A stretch of DNA of 64,000 bases, from assembly GCF_004027225.2 (NCBI RefSeq), contig NC_044301.2, positions 18,776,598 through 18,840,597 of the forward strand, read 5' to 3'. Of the stretch, positions 54,540-64,000 are shown piece after piece. The DNA is from Strigops habroptila. Taxonomy: Eukaryota > Chordata > Aves > Psittaciformes > Psittacidae. Under the pieces are notes generated by a model. The model saw nothing but the letters and a program-made list of their open reading frames with translations, had not been told where the DNA came from and searched no databases. How positions within the stretch are numbered: position 1 is the stretch's first letter; each line of letters opens with the position of its first letter. The translations under genes and the position numbers were made by a program.

Positions 54540-57147
54540 GCACGGATTTTTCCTAGGGGCCACTGTTCTGCATCAGGTCCCACCTTCAACCTGGAAATCA
54601 GATGAGCCCGTGTGGGTAGATCAGTGGCCCCTTCCAAAAGAAAAACTGCTGCAAGTACACAAACTGGTGGATGATCAGCTGAAAGCTGGTCACATAGTCC
54701 CCACAACCAGCCAATGGAACACACCTGTCTTTGTGATTCAGAAGAAAAATAATGCTTGGAGGCTTTTACATGATCTAAGAAAGATAAATGAAGTCATTGA
54801 GGATATGGGAGCCTTACAACCTGGGCTCCCCTCGCCAACAATGTTACCACAAACATGGACTCTCATAGTCATTGACTTAAAAGACTGTTTTTTCACGATA
54901 CCTCTTGCTCTGCAAGATGCACTGCGATTTGCCTTTTCTGTACCTTCTATCAATGCCGTGGAGCCACATAAAAGATATCATTGGAAAGTGTTGCCGCAAG
55001 GCATGAAAAACAGTCCCACACTATGCCAGTGATTTATAGCGGCAGTTTTAAGCCCGATACGAGAGTGTTTTGAGAATGTTTTAATCTACCATTATATGGA
55101 TGACATCTTAATTGCTGCAGAATCAAAACAAACAGCCCAAAAGGTGAAACAGCAAGTGATCCAAGCAGTATCAATGAAAGGGCTCAAAATTGCAGAAGAA
55201 AAAATACAAGAAACTCCACTTTGGAAATATTTAGGATCGAAAATATCTGAACAAAACATTCAACCTCAAAGTATCACCCTACGGACAGAAATAAAGACTC
55301 TAAATGATTTGCAAAAGCTTTTAGGAACCATAAACTGGATCTGTCCTCTCTTGGGAATATCTACTGAAGAACTCCATCCCCTCTTTGAACTATTGAAGGG
55401 AGACCCGTGTTTAACGTCTCCTCGAACGCTTACCCCCTCTGCAAAAACTGCCCTTGATAAAGTGGTTACAAGACTGACTGGTCAAGTCGCTCATTGGCGA
55501 AAAATGAACCACCCTATTAGCCTTTTCGTTTTTTATTCATCTTTTCAACCCTATGGGCTCTTAGCGCAGTGGGTTCTGCAAGACATATATCCATTGATTA
55601 TCCTGGAATGGATATTTTTACCACATAATTTTGGAAAAACAGTTACAACAGTCATTGAAATGATAGCTATGATTATCCAGAAAGGAAGAGAGTGGTTATT
55701 GACTCTAGATGGTATTGAACCTAATATTATCTATCTGCCTCTTGATACAAAACAACTAACCTTTTTAACTCACCAGTCTTTTGTTTTTCAGTGTGCTCTA
55801 GCAGATTTTACGGGACAAATAAGTATTCACTTCCCAGGACACAAAATTATACAATCCCTACACTCTCTTCCCCTTTTACCTACTTCACAATTAGCTATCA
55901 CACCAATAGCTGAAGCCCTCACAGTATTCACTGATGGGTCTGGCAAAACAGGTCGAGCAGTAATAGTTTGGAGAGACAATGAAGAAAACTGGAAAAGTGA
56001 TATACATATTGTTACAGGATCACCTCAGATAGTAGAACTCTCTGCTGTAGTCCGTGTTCTCAAATTATGGACTACTCCAGTAAATATTATCACAGATTCT
56101 GCCTACATGGCAGGCCTTGTTTCTAGGCTAGAACATGCCTTTTTGAAGGAAGTTTCCAACGGAACCTTATTTGCCCTTCTCTGGGAGCTCAAGTGGCTCC
56201 TGGATCGATGGGCACACCCATATTTTATACAACACATACGATCACATACCTCCCTACCCAGACCCATAAGTGAAGGAAATACACAGGCTGATAGGCTTGC
56301 AGGTATTACGGTCTTACCTGACCATTTTGCACAAGCTCGTTTATCCCATGAATTTTATCATCAAAATGCAAAAGCTCTGCAACGTACTTTTCGGCTGACT
56401 CAGGACCAGGCGAGGCAAATCATGCAATCGTGTCCCGATTGTCAACAAGTTTTGCCCACACCGACGATCGAAACTAATCCTCGAGGTCTTTCGTCACTTG
56501 AAATTTGGCAGACAGATGTTACTCATGTACCAGAATTTGGCAAATACAAATATGTCCATGTTTCTATCGACACTTTTTCATCTTGTATTTATGCATCGGT
56601 ACACTCAGGCGAAAAGGCCAAAGATGTCTGTCAACATTTTATTACAGCCTTTTCCACCCTGGGAGTCCCAAAAACCATAAAAACAGATAATGGCCCAGGC
56701 TATACAGTGCCCAAAACACAGGCATTTTTTCAACAATGGGGAATTCAACATATCACAGGTATTCCACATTCTCCCACAGGCCAAGCCATTATTGAACGCA
56801 CACATAGCACTCTTAAAACCATGTTGCAGAAACAAAAAAGGGGGGGTTTAGGGTTAACCCCACAAGAACATATAGCTAAAGCCTGTTATGTTTTGAATTT
56901 TTTAAATCGCTGGATGGAGGATGGACCTCCTATACAGCGCCATTTCAGGGGTTCTAAAGATCTTAAACAGGAAAAAGATCATGTTACAGTACGTTACCTT
57001 GAAACCCATGAATGGGAAGGCCCATTCCCTTTAATAACCTGGGGACAAGGCTATGCTTGTGTTTCCACAGATAAAGGACCTCGTTGGGTTCCTGCACGAT
57101 GGGTCCGTCCAGCCTTGTCCTCTGCCTCCTCGTCGCAGAAGGACTGA
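54540..57147 (+). pseudogene. pol: Element H RT-RNase H-integrase
   Basis: One frame from about 54545 to 57147 with a single UGA at 55030-55032. [33 protein letters not shown] and YMDD (near 55096). RNase H: TDGSGKTG, the Glu of ELSAV, and TDSAYMAG. Integrase: HEFYH...CPDC zinc site, then QTDVTHV, KTDNGPGY and IIERTHSTLK. YMDD, the motif order and the dUTPase indicate a betaretrovirus-like Pol of normal length. It overlaps the protease frame end, fitting a -1 frameshift strategy. Confidence 0.85.
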
Positions 57148-58452
57148 CAATGCCATGGATCCCCAACCAGCCGAAAGAAAACATCTGGGTGACATTGGCT
57201 AATGCGACCGGACAGGACACTCTGTGTCTATCTGTTGCAATGCCTATGAACCCATTTAGCACGTGTCTGGTGGGATTGCCATTGGACGATTGGACGCATC
57301 TCGTTGATACACCCCTCATTGATGTATTCATGAAAGATGGAAAACCTGTGGACACATGGGACGGCTGGATGCCAAGTCAGCCGGATGCCAAGTTGGCCAT
57401 TAGTCTCTCTAGAACCCCAAGAAATTGATTTGTTAGGTTCTGTTAAAATGGATGAATGTTTGTATTTTAATTATACAGGTCAGAATCAATCATTAATTCA
57501 AATTGTTAACTCTTCTTTGTCTGTCTATTGAAATGCTTCTATATGGTGTAATCATATGTCTGTTACCATTTCTCGCTCTTCTAATAGTCCCATATCGCTT
57601 CCCCGAGGCATCTTTCTAATCTGTGGAGATCGAGCATGGCCTGGCATCCCTTCTCACCTACGAGGAGGCCCTTGTAGTTTAGGCAGATTAACAATGTTAA
57701 CCCCAAATATTTCTATGATACTGAATTATACTAGATTCCACCATCTCCACAGGTTAAAAAGATCTGCTCATGCTTTTACTCCCAACTGCAAAGACACGGC
57801 TACATTCTGGAGTCCTGCAGAGATAATCTCAGTGGCCTTTTTTGCACCAGGAGTAGCTGCTGCACAAGCTCTTGCAACTCTAAACAAATTAGGATGTTGG
57901 CTTGCAAAGCAAGCAAATGCCACATCTAATGCTCTTTCCAGTCTCCTCTTTGATATAGATTCTGTAAGACATGCAACCTTATGAAATCGGGCTGCCATAG
58001 ATTTTCTTCTCCTTGCCCATGGTCATGGGTGTGAGGACTTTGAAGGTCTATGTTGCATGAACCTTTCAGACCACTCTGAATCGGTTCACAAAAGTATACA
58101 AACTCTTAAAGAACTAACAGGAAAATTTCAGGTTGAGGATGACTGGAACCCTTTTTCAGGTTTATTTGCTGGAATAAGAGCATGGGTGAAAAAATTGATT
58201 GTATTAGGAGCTTTTGTTTTGTTAGCGTTTATTAGCTTGTTAATTTGTATTCCTTGTTTAATGAAACTTATGCAATCTCTTATTGATCGAGCCCTCAAAC
58301 AGGTATTGATAGTAGATGTACAAAACAAAAAAGGGGGAGATGTGGGAGGTGAAGGCGACAGGATCTGCATGATGAGCTTGAGCAACACTCTGAATGCAAG
58401 CTATGAGGCCCTGATACCGAACAAGCCTTGGGCTGATGGGCCAGGATTTTGA
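57099..58452 (+). pseudogene. env: Element H envelope, alpharetrovirus-like
   Basis: ATG 57099 overlaps the last 49 bases of pol and begins a signal peptide (SLVLCLLVAEG). The surface part is short (about 220 codons) with stops at 57426 and 57528. The cleavage site RLKRS is near 57756. The transmembrane part has a stop near 57982, the CX6CC motif CEDFEGLCC at 58030-58056, an anchor (LIVLGAFVLLAFISLLI, near 58195-58245) and ends inside the 3' LTR at 58450-58452. The order around CEDFEG..CC..NLSD resembles alpharetroviral Env, unlike the beta-type pol. Confidence 0.75.
58325..58340 (+). other. Polypurine tract of element H
   Basis: Purine-rich run ending aaaagggggaga directly before the LTR TG. 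Confidence 0.75.
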
Positions 58453-58631
58453 GAGACAGATAAGCCAGGATGTTGGGAGACAGATAAGCCAGGATGTTGG
58501 GAGACAGGAAAAGTGTGGCATGCCCGGGCATATTGAGAAGGTACTGAATGAGGGAATAAAAGGGGCTTGATTGTAATAAAGTTTGTCTCAGTATCCTCAC
58601 CGACCGGAGTCCGTGCCTTCAATACGCCACA
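58341..58631 (+). mobile_element. Element H 3' LTR
   Basis: 291 bp, tgtgggaggtg to acgccaca, with aataaa near 58577. Direct repeats of gagacagataagccaggat lie at 58453-58500. Its ends (TGTGGGAG, agtccgtgcctt..ccaca) are shared with the LTRs at 28858 and 61484. Confidence 0.82.
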
Positions 58632-59303
58632 TAAACCCGATTATCCCTCTCCTCCACCTGGCTGGAGGCAGGGCCCCTCTAATAGTGATCATAAGATTCT
58701 CCACTTGTACAAAGGGATTAGCATTCCTACTCATAGGAGTCAAGTGTAAAATCAGCTCTTCCACTCCATCTGGGACACTGTTCACCAGAGACTGGAGCAG
58801 CAACTTTCCTGGGAGGATCATCCTTGACCATTGTTTTCCTTTTCAATTCATGCACCCGTTTCTCCAGAACTGAGGTAGGTTTTCCATCCCACTTTCTCAT
58901 GTCTTCTCCATGATCCTGCAGGTAAAACCAGAGGGTGGCCCATGGCATTTACCTCCTATATCTTCTCTCTCGGGCAGTAGGGCGTCTTCCGTTAATAGCT
59001 GAGACATGGGTTGGTACACATGGGGAGCTGGATAGATCGGATAGATCATCTCTCAATTGTTTGAACTCCTGGGACAGGAGTTTTTCCATAGCTGAAATGA
59101 GGGAAGAGGTGAGGTGATTGTCTTCGAGCTCTTGGAGTTGATGAGTCTCTTCATCCACTGTTGGTGATACTCCGTCATTCCAGGTCATTGATGCCAATGA
59201 GTGGGCATATGATGATGGCACACTCTGTAAGTTTCCACCACATGGGTTGTGTACATTCGACTTCATCTGGATCTATGGATGCATTCCCAGCATCCAGCAT
59301 ATC
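58632..59303 (-). pseudogene. gag: Family 1 gag C-terminal remnant
   Basis: Starts in the first codons of pro, passes the UAG (58679-58681) with its hairpin, and covers the basic gag C-terminus and part of the capsid-like region with several small indels. The CR1 at 59304 ends it. Confidence 0.8.
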
Positions 59304-60477
59304 ATAGAATCATAGAATCACAGAATAGTAAGAGTTGGAAAGGACCTGAAGATCATCTAGTTCCAACCCCCCTGCCATGGGCAGGGACACCTCGCACTAA
59401 ACCATGTGGCCCAAGGCTCTGTCCAACCTGGCCTTGAACACCGCCAGGGATGGAGCATCCACAACCTCCCTGGGCAACCCATTCCAGTGCTTCACCACCC
59501 TCACTGTAAAGAACTTCTTCCTTATATCTAATCTAAACTTCCCCTGTTTAAGTTTAAAGCCATTACCCCTTGTCCTACCACTATAGTCCCTAAGGAAGAG
59601 TCCCTCCCCAGCATCCTTGTAGGCCCCCTTCAGACACTGGAAGGCTGCTCTGAGGTCTCCACGCAGCCTTCTCTTCTCCAGGCTGAACAGCCCCAACTCT
59701 CTCAGCCTGTCTTCATACGGGAGGTGCTCCAGCCCTCTTATCATCCTCGTGGCCCTCCTCTGGACTTGCTCCAACAGCTCCATGTCCTTTTTATGTTGAG
59801 GACACCTGAACTGTATGCAGTACTCCAAGTGAGGTCTCACAAGAGCAGAGTAGAGGGGCAGGATCACCTCCTTTGACCTGCTGGTCACACTTCTTTTGAT
59901 GCAGCCCAGGATACGGTTGGCTTTCTGGGCTGCAAGTGCACACTTCTGGCTCATGTTAAGCTTCTCATCAACCAACACCCCCAAGTCCTTCTCTGCAGGG
60001 CTGCTCTGAATCTCTTCTCCACCCAATCTGTAGCAGTGCCTGGGATTGCCCCGACCCAGGTGTAGGACCTTACACTTGGCTTGGTTGAACTTCATAAGGC
60101 TGGCATTGGCCCACCTCACAAGCGTGTCAAGGTCCCTCTGGATGGCATCCCTTCCCTCCAGCATATCAACCGAACCACACAGCTTGGTGTCGTCAGCAAA
60201 CTTGCTGAGGGCGCACTCAATCCCACTGTCCATATCGCCAACAAAGATGTTGAACAGGACCGGTCCCAACACTGATCCCTAAGGGACACCACTCGTTACA
60301 GGTTTCCAACTGGACATCGAGCCATTTACCACAACTCTTTGCGTGTGGCCATAGAGCCTGTTCTTATCCACCAAGTGATCCATCTATGAAATTGATGTAT
60401 CTCCAATTTAGATACAAGGATGTCGTGCAGGACAGTGTCGAATGCTTTGCACAAGTCCAGGTAGATGATGTCAACTG
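59304..60477 (-). mobile_element. CR1 LINE, 5'-truncated, RT part
   Basis: 3' 1.17 kb of a CR1 on the minus strand, closely similar to 45200-46380. It includes an open 291-codon RT end (59397-60272) with FADD, and a tail of atagaatc repeats at 59304. It is truncated at the LDLCKAFDT region and inserted in the family 1 gag remnant. Confidence 0.88.
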
Positions 60478-60779
60478 GGGTTGGTGTGATTTACTCAGGG
60501 CCAGGTGCATGCTGCATTGCTTTATTTTTTGCTGGAGCTGGACCAAATCTGTCCCTAGCATTGCTTAAGCAAACATGGAGCTCTTCAACGTGAATAAGTC
60601 ACAATTTTCCCTTTGTCTAGTATTTGATTGATTTAAATTGTGCATCCTTTAGACTGTCCTGGTCAGGAGCACAGGAACCATCCCCTGGATTGACTGTGTA
60701 TGTGGTGCTAGTCCTGGTGCTACAAACTTTGCAGATGAGTGTGAAGAAAATGTCTTTGCTGCTAAGAGTGTAATGATTT
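60478..60779. other. Unique DNA, nothing recognised
   Basis: 302 bp between two CR1 pieces, without a coding signal. Confidence 0.5.
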
Positions 60780-61018
60780 ATGATGGAAATTAGCAAGAAG
60801 TTCTTCCCTGTGAGGGTGGTGAGGCCCTAGCACAGGTTGCCCAGAGAAGCTGTGGCTGCCCCATCCCTGGCAGTGTTGAAGGCCAGGTTGGATGGGGCTT
60901 GGAGCAACCTGGTCTAGTGGAAGGTGTCCCTGCTCATGGCAGGGGGTTGGAACTGGATGAGCTTTAAGGTTCCTTCCAACCCAAACCAGTCTGGGATTCT
61001 ATGATGATTCTATGAAAA
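60780..61018 (+). mobile_element. CR1 LINE 3' fragment
   Basis: About 240 bp ending tgggattctatgatgattctatg. It contains cacaggttgcccagagaagc and gaaggccaggttggatgggg and belongs to a different CR1 subfamily from the piece at 59304. Confidence 0.82.
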
Positions 61019-61483
61019 TTTGACCTTCAGAGCTTTTCATGTCGAAACTCCTTCATTTCCCTGTACATATGTCTGGGTGTGGAAAGTCCCAGATCACACC
61101 GAAATGAAGGTGACTTGGGATGTTCTGGCTACAGCACATCCCTATTCATCTCCTTAACACCAGGTTATGGTATCAGGAAGGGTTTCTGAAGCCTGCATGC
61201 CGAGTACACATCCAGGTTTGGAAGGTGTTTGCCACTCAGTACCACTAAAAGTCCCTGTCCCTTCCCTGATGACTTTCAGCTCACCCTGTGTGGACGTGGG
61301 AGAATAGGTTTATGGAGTTAAGTCTAGTCTCAACCAAGTCAGTATTCATAAAGCTTAGATAATCTTTTAACTCTCAAGTGAGATGCCCAAGCTGGGTGCC
61401 CTGTGTGCTGCTGCTTGTACATCAAACCCAGGTTGCTGCAGTCATAACGTTTAGTTCAGCCTGGTGGAATAGCACAAGCTTGG
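61019..61483. other. Unique DNA, nothing recognised
   Basis: 465 bp without gene or repeat signal. Confidence 0.5.
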
Positions 61484-61862
61484 TGTGGGAGGGTGTAGGA
61501 GAGGATGGAAACTATTTGATTATTGCCAAAGAGAAGTAACTGCTTGGCTGGAGAAGAAAGAGTTAAAGAAGAAGCAAAGTACACTGTGTGATTAAGCAGA
61601 GCAACCCAGCTGGACAGGAGTAAGAGAACAGAAAGATAAGGAACTGGTTTTTCTGGGACTGTTTGTGAAACGATGAAGAATGTTGAAAAAACCAAAACTG
61701 TAAACCAGGAACTAAACATGATGTGATAAAATAGTTTGGCATAAGAGTTGGAGCAATAGGCTAAAGATAGCTTTGCTAGAATGGTATAAAAGCTAGAGCA
61801 ATAGGCAATAAAGTGATTCACTGCATGAAGATGCCCTGAGTCCGTGCCTTTCATATGCCACA
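61484..61862 (+). mobile_element. Solo LTR of H-related family
   Basis: 379 bp, tgtgggagggtgtaggag to atatgccaca, with tataaaag near 61785 and aataaa near 61806. Same family as 28858-29226. Flanks cttgg and ggagg give no clear duplication. Confidence 0.82.
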
Positions 61863-61967
61863 GGAGGGTGAGCTTTGCTCAGGGACACATGGCTAAGGAG
61901 ATGTGTAATAGGTTCCCCGAGCTGTGCCAGAGGTGCAGAACAAATTCACCAGTCCCATAGCACCTGG

Positions 61968-61993
61968 TGTCCTGGGTTCCTTAAACCACGACA
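61968..61993 (+). mobile_element. 26-bp remnant of a family 1 LTR
   Basis: tgtcctgggttc joined by ctt to aaaccacgaca: the two termini of a family 1 LTR with all the middle missing. Flanks cctgg (61963-61967) and cccgg (61994-61998) match at four of five positions, as a decayed target duplication would. Confidence 0.6.
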
Positions 61994-63003
61994 CCCGGAA
62001 ACAATAGCATCAATGGCAGATACTCCAAGCAAGTAAAGGAGGCCACCAGAGACAGGAGGTGCTGGAGAGATGCTGGGAATTGTGGAAGGAGAATCACTTC
62101 TCTGTACAGAGCTCCCTAAATCCTGACTCGCGTTAGACTCCTATCTGCAAGAAGTTCATACTATGGTATGATGGGTGGCCTTCAAGGTGTAGGACCAGAT
62201 TCTGTGCTTGTATGTGGGTGCCTGCAGTGGCCACTGGACCTGGCACTGGTGCTATAATGTGCTTCTAGTCCAGGAGATCCGTTGTGTGGTGCTGAAATTA
62301 CTCTGCATGGTTTTCCCCATCGGCCGCCACATCCCTTGGGATCTCTTTGTCAGCACAGGAAACTTCAGTGATGAGCAAAGCACCACTGAGCTTGTGCAGG
62401 GATGACACTACATATTGAGATGCTTTTATTGCTGTCAGTAATAAGAGTAATTATGGAGATCACTTTCCTGCAGTGGCTCTGTGAGACTAATGCAGAAGCA
62501 AAAACCTGGAGAGAGATCAGAGCCTGTGCACATAGGAGAATTTTAGGAGACAGCATATCTAAGAGGAGCCAGCCCTCTAGCAGGAATGTCTACTCCATTA
62601 CCATCCTGTCTCCCCTTGGTGCAGAGCTCCAGAAAGCAGCTTCCCCACAAGAGAGGTAACATGTGGCTCAGGAGTAGCTCTTTGTGGGTTTAGTCCTGCT
62701 GGAAGCCTCCAGCCTTGTGCTAAAAGCTGCTGAGGAACCACCTGGGTACTTGGCAGGTTAATACCCTGTTTCCTCTCAACTTCCTACACAGCTTATGGGA
62801 GGGCTGGCAGTTCCTGAGCAGGAGCTCTCCTAAAGCAAATTTCAGCTCATTTTACTGTGGATCACAGGCCCAGGTTCAGAGCATCCTCTATGGCTCTGCA
62901 CACCCAGGGCAAGGAAGGGAGAGCTCAGTCTCAGCTCCTTGATCAATTACTTCAAGGGTAGCATCCGCTTCTGGCTCATCAGTTGTCAATCAGATTAAGT
63001 TTT
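61994..63003. other. Unique DNA, no gene seen
   Basis: 1.0 kb of non-repetitive sequence. Its ORFs, all under 90 codons, show no recognisable domain. Confidence 0.55.
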
Positions 63004-63567
63004 TGTCGTGGTTTCAGCCCAGCCGGTAACTCAGAACCACACAGCCGCTCGCTCACTCCCCCCCTTCCTCCCCCCACTCCCGGAGGGATGGGGAGGAGAA
63101 TCGGAAGAATGTAACTCCCACGGGTTGAGATAAGAGCAGTCCAGTAACTAAGGTATAATACAAAACCACTACTGCTACCACAAATGATAATAATGATTAG
63201 TGAAATAACAAGGGGAGAGGATACAATTGGTCACCACCCGCCGACCGATACCGAGCCCGACCCGAGCAGTGATCTGGGCCTTCCGGGTAACTCCCCCCGG
63301 TTTATATATTGGGCATGACGTGCCATGGTATGGAATACCCCTTTGGCTAGTTTGGGTCAGGTGTCCTGTCTCTGCTTCCTCCTGACTTCCCCTCCTCCCT
63401 GGCAAAGCATGAGACTGAGAAAGTCCTTGGTCGAAGTAAACATTACTGAGCAACAACTAAAAACATCGGTGTTATCAGCGTTGTTCCCAGGCTGAAAGTT
63501 AAAAAACACAGCACTGTACCAGCTACTAAGAAGGAGAAAAATGACTGCTATAGCTGAACCCAGGACA
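63004..63567 (-). mobile_element. Family 1 3' LTR
   Basis: 564 bp; plus-strand order tgtcgtggtttcagccc to cccaggaca, with a tttatatatt TATA region near 63301. Confidence 0.9.
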
Positions 63568-63995
63568 GTATCCACCCCTTATTCCATACCATTCATGTCA
63601 TGCTCAGATCCCACATCTCTCAACACACCACCACCCCTGTCCCATATATACACATATATATACACCCACACCCGCACACAGAGAAAGATATCATTCCGTA
63701 GTCCATGGACCAATCCCTGTAAAATTGCTGAACTCATCCAGTCCATGATGTCAGGCTCCATCTCTTGCAATAGTCTTTCAGGGCAGGAGGGACGGTATGT
63801 AGTGTTGGGTTGTTGCCTGCTGATGATACCACCAAACTCGTCTGGTCACTGCTGAGCTCGTCTGGTTTCCTCAAAATTCATTCTTTGTTGAGGTGATGAT
63901 CGGAGGGAAGTCAGGGTCAATTGCTGGCGACCTGAAGATATCTAGCTGGTGGGCTATAAAAGTGTTATAGAGCAGGCAACAGCATACAGTTGAGT
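63568..63995 (-). other. Family 1 3' untranslated region
   Basis: 428 nt matching 51014-51441 in reverse complement, including the TG/TA microsatellite at about 63644-63680. Confidence 0.78.
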
Positions 63996-64000
63996 TCATT

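Larger units (their letters stand above)
53028..58631 (+). mobile_element. Element H: beta-like pol, alpha-like env ERV
   Basis: 5.6-kb remnant lacking 5' LTR, leader and matrix. Order: capsid/nucleocapsid, dUTPase-protease, RT-RNase H-integrase, env, polypurine tract, 3' LTR. The right flank (from 58632) is family 1 sequence on the minus strand. Confidence 0.85.
63004..64000 (-). mobile_element. Family 1 provirus 3' end, runs off window
   Basis: 3' LTR and 3' untranslated region of a minus-strand provirus whose body lies beyond 64000. The final pol stop codon (tga on the minus strand) is at 63996-63998. Confidence 0.88.

Overview
The window is repeat-dense vertebrate nuclear DNA, most likely from a bird. 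CR1 LINEs with ATTCTATG-type 3' tails sit among many endogenous retroviruses (ERVs), often nested in one another, and no host protein-coding gene, tRNA, rRNA or CRISPR array is supportable. Such density is typical of heterochromatin, for example an avian W chromosome; that placement is inference.

Four retroviral groups recur. Family 1 has LTRs of about 565 bp (TGTCCTGGG...CACGACA), a primer-binding site complementary to tRNA-Lys(1,2), a long Gag with a hydrophobic N-terminus and a 27-residue tandem repeat, a UAG between Gag and Pro-Pol in the same frame, and no env. Its copies are: 1-4542 (minus, gag open), solo LTRs at 18779, 21141 and 30721, a decayed full provirus at 22279-29748, a pol-deleted provirus at 33191-37237 (minus), a pol fragment at 39762-40970 (minus), a provirus without 5' LTR at 40971-53027, a gag remnant at 58632-59303 and a 3' end at 63004-64000. 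Provirus B (7795-16899) is a class I gammaretrovirus-like element with a tRNA-Pro primer site, paired LTRs, a 5-bp target duplication, open gag and pol joined through a UAG, and a broken env. Provirus C (6099-20828) is older; it was invaded by a solo LTR, by B and by a family 1 LTR, yet keeps its own 5-bp target duplication. Element H (53028-58631) combines a betaretrovirus-like gag-dUTPase-pro-pol with an alpharetrovirus-like env and has lost its 5' end.

Layout: 1-4542 family 1; 4543-6093 unique; 6099-20828 nested provirus C; 20834-22278 unique plus one solo LTR; 22279-29748 family 1 provirus with a foreign solo LTR inside its 3' LTR; 29749-33190 unique DNA, a CR1 fragment and a solo LTR; 33191-37237 deleted family 1; 37238-39588 unique; 39589-53027 rearranged family 1 DNA containing a near-full-length CR1 (42031-46380); 53028-58631 element H; 58632-61862 family 1 gag remnant, two CR1 pieces and a solo LTR; 61863-63003 unique with a 26-bp LTR remnant; 63004-64000 family 1.

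The most unusual biology is in family 1: a Gag beginning with membrane-type segments, a coding minisatellite whose copy number differs between proviruses, a short upstream ORF whose stop overlaps the gag start, a conserved UAG-hairpin at the Gag/Pro junction, and an in-frame UGA at the same pol site in three copies. All coordinates and comparisons were made by eye; no alignment or database search was run.
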